From: Flavobacteriales bacterium
GTDB lineage: Bacteria; Bacteroidota; Bacteroidia; Flavobacteriales_G; Salibacteraceae
NCBI GenBank assembly: GCA_018660685.1
Contig: JABJJW010000005.1
Coordinates: 1-44,056 of the forward strand
DNA: 44,056 nt
Direction: 5' to 3'
The notes beneath the pieces were generated by a model. It worked only from the letters and a program-made list of their open reading frames with translations. It was not told the DNA's origin and made no database searches. Positions 39,508-44,056 of the stretch are shown one piece after another. Both the position numbers and the translations under genes were made by a program. Position 1 is the stretch's first letter; each line of letters starts with the position of its first letter.

Positions 39508-40215
39508 TCACAATTTACCCCCGTAAACCAGGAATACAGTAGGGTTTTTGCCGAGGTCAGGAATACGTTGTTTCCACTCTCCTACCGTTTTTGTCTGAAT
39601 ATATTGGGTTGGAGACGTAAGATTGGAAGCAATACATAAGTCGGTCCCTCCATCCAAAATCTTGAATAATGCCTTCAGCATTTTTGAATTGCGGTATGGC
39701 GTTTCGATAAACATTTGGGTAACGTCAGCTTCTTTCGATTCTCGCTCTAAACTCTTCAGTTTCTGTGCCAACTCCTTCTCATCTTTTGGCAAATAGCCAT
39801 GGAAGGCGAATTTCTGACCATTCATTCCTGAAGCCATCAAAGCGAGAAGCAAAGATGATGGCCCTACCAACGGTCGCACATCGACTCCTTCAGCATGTGC
39901 CTGACGAACGATCAAGCCTCCGGGGTCTGCGACTCCAGGCACGCCTGCGTCAGAAATCAGCCCTACAGTACCAGCATCAAAAAGTGAAAATATCTCATCG
40001 ATATCGTCTTCTCCGTGCTTGTTTAGTTCTAGCATTCTCACGTCATCAAACGAGTGAGGGAACTCAATGGATTTTAAGAATTGTCTTGCGGTCTTCGCTC
40101 GTTCCACAATGAAGCTCTTACACTCATAAATTTCGCTAATCGTGTCCTTTCCTAGAAACTTAGCGCCATTCGACTCATGTAAAGAAGACGGTATGAGGAT
40201 GAGTTTCTTTTTCAT
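39508..40215 (-). CDS. SAM-dependent methyltransferase, tetrapyrrole-methylase fold (RsmI-like)
   Basis: A 235-residue protein with the RsmI-type fold. The motifs are ISDAGVPGVADPGGLIVRQAHAEGVDVRPLVGPSSLLLALMASGMNGQKFAFHGYLP (about 88-145) and FIETPYRNSKMLKAL. RsmI methylates the 2'-O of C1402 in 16S rRNA. The N-terminus (ILIPSSLHESNGAKFLGKD) departs from the usual TPIGNLGD of RsmI, so this may be the shorter Bacteroidota relative with an untested substrate. It overlaps the phosphatase gene upstream by four bases (ATGA), and both lie downstream of dnaA, beyond its terminator. Confidence 0.85.
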   Translation of the reverse strand: MKKKLILIPSSLHESNGAKFLGKDTISEIYECKSFIVERAKTARQFLKSIEFPHSFDDVRMLELNKHGEDDIDEIFSLFDAGTVGLISDAGVPGVADPGGLIVRQAHAEGVDVRPLVGPSSLLLALMASGMNGQKFAFHGYLPKDEKELAQKLKSLERESKEADVTQMFIETPYRNSKMLKALFKILDGGTDLCIASNLTSPTQYIQTKTVGEWKQRIPDLGKNPTVFLVYGGKL

Positions 40216-40667
40216 TTGGATTGCTCAAAAAACCGATCTGCTGTGTCATTCAACAGTTCGTATACGTGATCAAATCCGCGTTGGCCTCCAAAATAGGGAT
40301 CGGGCACAACCATGTCCTCACCGGGATGAAGCGTGTTCAGCAACAATTCAACTTTCGCTTCATCATCGCTTGATTTGGCTTGGGCGAGTACATTGGATTG
40401 ATTTGATTCATCCATCACAAAAATCTTATCGAATTGATCAAAATCTTCATCGCTGAACTGCCGAGCCCTGAGGTCGCTGATGTCTATGCCGTATTTGAGG
40501 GCGGTCTCTTGCATTCGTTGATCCGGTTCTTCGCCTGCGTGCCAGCCACCTGTACCAGCAGAGTCGAATTCGTACTCCAACCCAATCTCTTCGGCCTTAT
40601 GTCTGAATACACCTTCAGCCAACGGTGATCGACAAATATTTCCGAGACAGACGAACAGAACTTTCAT
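40212..40667 (-). CDS. Low-molecular-weight protein tyrosine phosphatase
   Basis: A 151-residue cytoplasmic phosphatase. The P-loop at the N-terminus is complete: C7, R13 and S14 in VCLGNICRSPLAEGVF. The general acid is D123 in the VPDPYFGG loop, the family's DPY motif. The length (about 150) is normal. Such enzymes act on tyrosine-phosphorylated or arginine-phosphorylated proteins, or in exopolysaccharide control; no cognate kinase gene is nearby. It starts 72 bases downstream of the dnaA stop, past the dnaA terminator, and is coupled to the RsmI-like gene by a four-base overlap. Confidence 0.93.
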   Translation of the reverse strand: MKVLFVCLGNICRSPLAEGVFRHKAEEIGLEYEFDSAGTGGWHAGEEPDQRMQETALKYGIDISDLRARQFSDEDFDQFDKIFVMDESNQSNVLAQAKSSDDEAKVELLLNTLHPGEDMVVPDPYFGGQRGFDHVYELLNDTADRFFEQSK

Positions 40668-40683
40668 AATTCAAAATTTGGTA

Positions 40684-40717
40684 CAAAAAAAACCCACTCG
40701 CCAAAGACGAATGGGTT
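40684..40717 (-). terminator. Intrinsic terminator after dnaA
   Basis: On the minus strand AACCCATTCG pairs with CGAGTGGGTT (10 bp with one G-U pair; plus-strand 40708-40717 with 40691-40700). The loop is 7 bases and eight Ts follow. It lies 23 bases after the dnaA stop. Confidence 0.9.
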
Positions 40718-40739
40718 ATTCAATCATCAAACACAATAA

Positions 40740-42170
40740 CTATTGTATTGCCATTTTCTTCTCAAGATCACTGATATAGCCTCGGAACCGCTTGTCGGTT
40801 TCCATTAGATTATTTACGGTCTTACAAGCGTGTAATACCGTTGCGTGATCCTTGCCTCCACAGTGAGCTCCAATACTTGCCAGAGAAGCTTTTGTAAGCT
40901 GCTTAGCGAAGTACATTGCTATTTGCCGAGCCTGTACAACTTCTCGCTTACGAGTCTTAGACTTCATAAGCTCGATTGGAAGGTCAAAATAATCACAAAC
41001 GACTTTCTGAATGTAGTCGATGGAAACTTCTCTTGCCGTATTGCGGACGAACTTGTCGATCATCTGCTTTGCGAGATCCAGCGTGATATTCTTCTTGTTC
41101 AATGAAGCTTGAGCGATCAAAGAAATTAAAGCTCCTTCCAGCTCGCGAATATTCGTCGTGATGCTATATGCGAGGTATTCAATTACTTCTTTTGGAAGCT
41201 CAATTCCTTCGATGTACATCTTCTTTTCGAGAATAGCGATCCGTGCTTCTAGACCTGGCACTTGAAGATCTGCACTCAACCCCCACTTAAAGCGACTAAG
41301 TAAACGCTGCTCCATTCCTTGCATTTCAACTGGTGACTTATCGCTCGTTAGAACAATTTGTTTTCCAGTTTGATGAAGGTGGTTAAACACTCCAAAGAAA
41401 ACCTCTTGAGTTTTTTCCTTTCCAGCCATAAACTGAACATCATCGATGATCAGCACGTCGATCATTTGATAGAAATGAACGAAATCATTGGTCGTGTTGT
41501 TTCTAACCGCATCAATAAACTGATGAGTGAATTTCTCGGATGAAACATAAAGTACCGTTTTGTTAGGATGGTTCTTTTTGATCTCGATACCAATGGCATG
41601 GGCAAGGTGTGTTTTACCTAAGCCTACATTTCCATAAATCAGAAGTGGGTTGAATGATGTACCACCCGGTTTCTGAGCAACTGCAAATCCAGCTGATCGA
41701 GCAAGTCTGTTGCAATCCCCTTCAACAAAGTTTTCGAAGCTATAATTTGGATTAAGCTGTGAGTCGACAACTACTTTTTTCAGGCCAGGAATGATAAACG
41801 GATTTTTAATCGTTTTACTTCCGATGTCAATCGGCATACTTACCGATGGATTCTTAACAGCGCTAATATTTGAAGTTGGAATACGAACAGTATAAGGCTT
41901 GGATGTAGTATAGTTATTCTCCATAACAATACTATACTCAAGGCGGCCTTCTGGGCCCATTTCCTTTTTTATGGTCTTCTTTAAGAGACCAATATAATGC
42001 TCCTCCAACCACTCATAAAAGAACTGACTTGGCACCTGGATCGTCATAGTGTTATCCTTGAGCTTGATTGGTTTGATCGGCTCAAACCAAGTTTTATAGC
42101 TCTGAAGGCTAACGTTATCACGTATCACTTCGAGACAACGGTCCCAAGCTTCTTCATGTGGTTTACTCAT
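40740..42170 (-). CDS. dnaA: Chromosomal replication initiator DnaA
   Basis: Binds DnaA boxes and opens oriC. With the ATG at 42170 the protein is 476 residues. Domain I (about 1-80) is MSKPHEEAWDRCLEVIRDNVSLQSYKTWFEPI. The AAA+ core has Walker A GNVGLGKTH (K186), Walker B VLIIDDVQF and the sensor ILTSDKSP. Domain IV has the DNA-binding signature CGGKDHATVLHACKTV. An in-frame TTG at 42176 is a poorer start. It is followed by a strong terminator. The 317 bases upstream contain no clear cluster of DnaA boxes, so I cannot claim oriC here. Confidence 0.97.
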   Translation of the reverse strand: MSKPHEEAWDRCLEVIRDNVSLQSYKTWFEPIKPIKLKDNTMTIQVPSQFFYEWLEEHYIGLLKKTIKKEMGPEGRLEYSIVMENNYTTSKPYTVRIPTSNISAVKNPSVSMPIDIGSKTIKNPFIIPGLKKVVVDSQLNPNYSFENFVEGDCNRLARSAGFAVAQKPGGTSFNPLLIYGNVGLGKTHLAHAIGIEIKKNHPNKTVLYVSSEKFTHQFIDAVRNNTTNDFVHFYQMIDVLIIDDVQFMAGKEKTQEVFFGVFNHLHQTGKQIVLTSDKSPVEMQGMEQRLLSRFKWGLSADLQVPGLEARIAILEKKMYIEGIELPKEVIEYLAYSITTNIRELEGALISLIAQASLNKKNITLDLAKQMIDKFVRNTAREVSIDYIQKVVCDYFDLPIELMKSKTRKREVVQARQIAMYFAKQLTKASLASIGAHCGGKDHATVLHACKTVNNLMETDKRFRGYISDLEKKMAIQ

Positions 42171-42248
42171 TGACAAAAAAGTCTTTATGGTCGCGTATCG
42201 CTGTCGATGCGCAACTGATATTAATTGAATGTTAGATACCGGATGTTC

Positions 42249-42264
42249 AGAGGTGATAACCTCT
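42249..42264. promoter_or_regulatory. Small perfect hairpin upstream of dnaA
   Basis: Arms AGAGGT (42249-42254) and ACCTCT (42259-42264) with a GATA loop, about 80 bases upstream of the dnaA ATG. There is no T-run on either side, so it may be an operator rather than a terminator. Confidence 0.3.
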
Positions 42265-42294
42265 CATTGACTGAGCAAATATTCACTAAATAAA

Positions 42295-42390
42295 ATGAAA
42301 AAAAAAACCGACTTGCTATTGATTTTGTCAATTGTTTTACAGTGCGATTCTAAGCCGAAAATGATCAATTCTGAAAAAGTAGATAAGTAA
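42295..42390 (+). CDS. Possible 31-residue lipoprotein-like peptide
   Basis: The peptide reads MKKKTDLLLILSIVLQCDSK, then PKMINSEKVDK. It has a basic start, a hydrophobic core and a cysteine at residue 17, like a lipoprotein signal, although glutamine at -1 is not a standard lipobox residue. It lies alone in the dnaA upstream region, with no promoter element seen. It could be a tiny lipoprotein, the leftover 5' end of a lost lipoprotein gene, or chance. Confidence 0.25.
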   Translation: MKKKTDLLLILSIVLQCDSKPKMINSEKVDK

Positions 42391-42487
42391 CTGAAGTCGA
42401 GCTCCCTGAAGCGGTTTGATTGAAGTGAAAAAAAAATTCAGCCGAATAAAATATTGTTGGAAACCTTGTTGATATCAAAATCAATTT

Positions 42488-43507
42488 TCAATCCTCGTAT
42501 TTTTCTACACAACTTATTAACGCGGCTTTCACGCTCGTTCTAAGATCTATTGGTTCTAGCACTTCGACTTGGTCACCAAATCCCAATATCTGAGTGATCA
42601 ATTCGATCGTATTCAGCACGTTAAGTTGAACAACCAACCCATCACTTTCCTTCCTTAAAATGACCTGCGATTCATGTAGAGGTTGGGTCCGTATATAAGG
42701 GGTGAGTCTAGAAGAAAATTTCAAGACCACTTCCACTGGTTCATTGTCGGTCACCGTAATCCCAATTGCGTGCTTGAAAAACTTCATCCGATCGAATTCC
42801 GGTTTTGACTTGAATGGCATTTCCGTTGTCTTTGCAGAAACAAACCGATCGAGGCTGTATGTTCGAATTGATCCTTTGTCCACGTCATAGCCTATCACAT
42901 ACCACCTACCTCTATACTCTTTGATCAAGTACGGCTCCAACACCAATGATTGGGTCTCTTCGCTTTCAAACTTTTGATATTCAAACTCCAATTGGGTTTG
43001 GGCGCGAGCAGCGGCATACACCGCTTCAAGAAACTCAGCGCCTTGATAGGCCCCGGTTCTCTCAAATTGAATGACTTCCTGCTCGCTGTGATCGTCCGTA
43101 GTTGAAACTTTCATCCGATCCAGTATCTTTTCGATTGCTGTATCAAATTGTCGAAAAAGTGGAATGTCCCGAAATTGGAACAGCGTGTTTGCAGCATCTT
43201 GAATGGCTTCCAAATCGATGTCATTCAGTGGGAGTTCGCTGATGGTATACTCAGGATCCTCATAGTGATAACCTCCCTCGAATTTGTTGAAGGCGATCGG
43301 TGCATAATAACCTAGCTCGCCCTCATTCCTCATAGCCCAAATATCCTTGTCGATGGTGGACATCGAAATATGCTCGCCATCACTCCCATACAATGCCTCC
43401 TCACAGCTGTATCTTAAGTCTTCTTTAGAGGGAAACGGGTTTCTCGGATTGCGAATACATCGGTCAATTATTCGATATCGAAGAAGTGCATATTTATTGG
43501 CTGGCAT
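42488..43507 (-). CDS. WYL-domain transcriptional regulator
   Basis: A 339-residue regulator. The N-terminal winged helix (about 1-85) is of the HTH_11/DeoR-like type (RYRIIDRCIRNPRNPFPSKEDLRYSCEEAL, with STIDKDIWAMR as recognition helix). The WYL domain (about 165-240) contains ARAQTQLEFEYQKF, LEPYLIKEYRGRWYVIGYD and IRTYSLDRFVSA, the ligand-binding arginines and tyrosine typical of the family. A C-terminal WCX-like extension covers about 255-335. WYL regulators often respond to nucleotides or nucleic acid and control stress or defence genes, but no such genes lie beside it in this window. It is divergent from the tRNA-Arg gene. Confidence 0.9.
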   Translation of the reverse strand: MPANKYALLRYRIIDRCIRNPRNPFPSKEDLRYSCEEALYGSDGEHISMSTIDKDIWAMRNEGELGYYAPIAFNKFEGGYHYEDPEYTISELPLNDIDLEAIQDAANTLFQFRDIPLFRQFDTAIEKILDRMKVSTTDDHSEQEVIQFERTGAYQGAEFLEAVYAAARAQTQLEFEYQKFESEETQSLVLEPYLIKEYRGRWYVIGYDVDKGSIRTYSLDRFVSAKTTEMPFKSKPEFDRMKFFKHAIGITVTDNEPVEVVLKFSSRLTPYIRTQPLHESQVILRKESDGLVVQLNVLNTIELITQILGFGDQVEVLEPIDLRTSVKAALISCVEKYED

Positions 43508-43542
43508 AAAGTGCTAATCTAATCACTGGATTCATGGCAAAC

Positions 43543-43577
43543 TTTGGTTTTCTAAATGAGATTATCAACTATCTTTG
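43543..43577 (+). promoter_or_regulatory. Complete promoter for tRNA-Arg(ACG): TTTG - N23 - TATCTTTG
   Basis: A -33 TTTG at 43543-43546 and a perfect -7 element TATCTTTG at 43570-43577 are separated by 23 bases, within the Bacteroidota range. The -7 element ends 11 bases before the mature tRNA start. Confidence 0.75.
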
Positions 43578-43588
43578 CCGCCCATTTT

Positions 43589-43662
43589 GGACCCGTAGCT
43601 TAACTGGATAGAGTCCTTGACTACGAATCAAGAGGTTGCAAGTTCGAATCTTGCCGGGTTCA
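43589..43662 (+). tRNA. tRNA-Arg (anticodon ACG)
   Basis: A 74-base cloverleaf. Acceptor stem GGACCCG (43589-43595) pairs with CGGGTTC (43655-43661) with one G-U pair; the discriminator is A at 43662. Anticodon stem CTTGA/TCAAG closes the loop CTACGAA with anticodon ACG at 43623-43625 (A34 is expected to be deaminated to inosine to read CGU/CGC/CGA). T stem GCAAG/CTTGC closes the TTCGAAT loop. CCA is not encoded; CTA follows. Confidence 0.95.
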
Positions 43663-43671
43663 CTAAAATGG

Positions 43672-43699
43672 AAAGCCTTGACGCATGTCGAGGCTTTTA
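43672..43699 (+). terminator. Intrinsic terminator after tRNA-Arg(ACG)
   Basis: An 11-bp stem, AAAGCCTTGAC (43672-43682) with GTCGAGGCTTT (43687-43697), one G-U pair and a GCAT loop, continues into a T-run. It overlaps the next tRNA's promoter. Confidence 0.88.
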
Positions 43700-43705
43700 C
43701 ATTTG
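43678..43705 (+). promoter_or_regulatory. Promoter for tRNA-Arg(TCG) embedded in the terminator: TTG - N17 - TACATTTG
   Basis: The -33 TTG (43678-43680) lies in the 5' arm of the preceding terminator. The perfect -7 element TACATTTG (43698-43705) starts at the end of its T-run. The spacing of 17 bases is within the known range, and the tRNA begins eight bases after the element. Confidence 0.75.
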
Positions 43706-43713
43706 TTTAGAGA

Positions 43714-43787
43714 GGCCCCGTAGTTCAACTGAATAGAATATCAGATTTCGGCTCTGAGGGTTACAGGTTTGAATCCTGTCGGGGTCA
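43714..43787 (+). tRNA. tRNA-Arg (anticodon TCG)
   Basis: A 74-base cloverleaf. Acceptor GGCCCCG (43714-43720) pairs with CGGGGTC (43780-43786) with one G-U pair; the discriminator is A at 43787. Anticodon stem TCAGA/TCTGA closes the loop TTTCGGC with TCG at 43748-43750, which reads CGA. T stem ACAGG/CCTGT closes the TTTGAAT loop. CCA is not encoded. Both tRNAs here decode the CGN box. Confidence 0.94.
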
Positions 43788-43796
43788 CTAAATGAC

Positions 43797-43827
43797 AAAG
43801 CCCACTGCGAAAGCAGCTGGGCTTTTT
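43797..43827 (+). terminator. Intrinsic terminator after tRNA-Arg(TCG)
   Basis: AAAGCCCA (43797-43804) pairs with TGGGCTTT (43818-43825). An inner CTGC/GCAG stem with a GAAA tetraloop follows, with one bulged C, and a T-run ends the structure. Confidence 0.92.
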
Positions 43828-43867
43828 CGTTTTCATGAGCCAAACTTGTTTGAGCGAGTGAAATAAG

Positions 43868-43946
43868 AAAAAGCTCAGGGCAAGCAACGCTTGCTTGGGC
43901 TTGGTCCATATCTCGGACAAAGCAGGATCACGAAGTAATCCTGCTC
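43868..43946. repeat. Hairpin-rich repeat, copy 1
   Basis: About 79 bases with three consecutive hairpins. GCTCA.GGGCAAGC pairs with GCTTGC.TGGGC (43873-43900). GTCC pairs with GGAC (43904-43918). The perfect 8-bp AGCAGGAT pairs with ATCCTGCT (43921-43928 and 43938-43945). A second, diverged copy starts at 43961. Confidence 0.65.
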
Positions 43947-43960
43947 CTAAACTGATGATA

Positions 43961-44056
43961 AAAAGCCCAGAGCAAGTATGGCTTGCATGGGCGAAGTCCA
44001 ATGCTCGGTCTAGACAGGATCACGAACAGAGCGAGTAATCCGAGAGTGATCAGGAA
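43961..44056. repeat. Hairpin-rich repeat, copy 2 (reaches the window edge)
   Basis: It starts AAAAGCCCAGAGCAAGTATG, parallel to copy 1 (AAAAAGCTCAGGGCAAGC). The GCCCA/TGGGC and GCAAG/CTTGC pairing is kept although the bases differ, and GAAGTCC...GACAGGATCACGAA follows in the same order as in copy 1. An insertion (CAGAGCGAGTAATCCGAGAG) replaces the third hairpin's 3' arm. The element may continue beyond the window. Confidence 0.6.

Larger units (their letters stand above)
42177..42487. other. Intergenic region upstream of dnaA
   Basis: This 311-base stretch between dnaA and the WYL regulator holds a perfect hairpin AGAGGT-GATA-ACCTCT (42249-42264), a 31-codon ORF (42295-42390) and AT-rich runs near 42430 and 42450. 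No good match to the DnaA box TTATCCACA was found on either strand; the closest, TGTTGATAT near 42468, has two mismatches. No TAnnTTTG promoter is obvious for dnaA. Confidence 0.5.

Noticed and set aside
42177-42487. Replication origin next to dnaA
   Set aside because: No cluster of DnaA boxes on either strand and no clear unwinding element; position next to dnaA alone is not enough.
43697-44001. Minus-strand ORFs across the tRNA genes (with PDRIQTCNPQSRN and LVTPTGFKPVTLRAEI)
   Set aside because: These are antisense translations of tRNA-Arg genes and the repeat region; such sequences are known spurious proteins. The tRNA cloverleaves, promoters and terminators explain the DNA fully.

Overview
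The window looks like a chromosomal, mostly housekeeping segment of a Bacteroidota genome, most likely a marine member of Flavobacteriales (Cryomorphaceae/Schleiferiaceae-like). This rests on: type IX secretion (T9SS) sorting tails on two secreted proteins; repeated TAnnTTTG promoter elements with no clear Shine-Dalgarno sequences; the gene order spoT-fur-purA; a Bacteroidota-type envelope locus (LptA-like OstA protein, LptD, MCE protein, amidase); and moderate GC with very short intergenic gaps. No phage, integrase, insertion sequence or CRISPR array was seen.

Layout. 1-5978 (+): 3' end of glyA, fumarylacetoacetase, the ppGpp enzyme SpoT/Rel, a Fur-family regulator and purA. 5984-7552 (+): LptA/OstA-like envelope protein. 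7536-12556 (-): an overlapping run of five genes with amidase and MCE protein first, then a membrane Fe-S protein, a CCG-domain Fe-S protein and a small Bacteroidota-specific protein. It is divergent from lptD (12764-15361, +). 15364-16710 (-): saccharopine dehydrogenase. 16824-22928 (+): a lipoprotein fused to a trypsin-like protease, DUF423, pckA with a terminator, rsmE, a DUF4159 protein and a voltage-gated-type K+ channel with a zinc ribbon. 23027-25298 (+): two paralogous T9SS-sorted proteins in tandem.

25295-35491 (-): ligA with a small predicted outer-membrane protein, a hot-dog thioesterase, a two-gene regulator/membrane-protein operon with a palindrome over its promoter, hisS-hutH overlapping by 4 bp, ettA, and an MBOAT acyltransferase. 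35516-38007 (-): a two-component pair in which the kinase is intact but the LuxR-type response regulator has an in-frame amber codon in its receiver domain. 38085-38455 (-): a small unknown gene that looks frameshifted near its start. 38720-42170 (-): TPR protein, an RsmI-like methylase, a low-molecular-weight tyrosine phosphatase and dnaA. 42488-43507 (-): a WYL regulator. 43589-43787 (+): two tRNA-Arg genes, each with its own promoter and terminator. The right end holds two diverged copies of a hairpin-rich repeat.

Functional themes are: (a) outer-membrane/LPS and peptidoglycan maintenance; (b) catabolism of tyrosine, histidine and lysine plus gluconeogenesis (pckA), consistent with growth on peptides; (c) stringent response, translation and replication (SpoT, EttA, HisS, RsmE, DnaA, LigA). 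I found no clear new multi-gene defence or biosynthetic system. The strongest points for a second look are the amber-interrupted response regulator, the probable frameshift in its neighbour, the interleaved terminator/promoter between the tRNA genes, the hairpin repeats at the right end, the palindrome-controlled regulator operon, and the lipoprotein-protease fusion.
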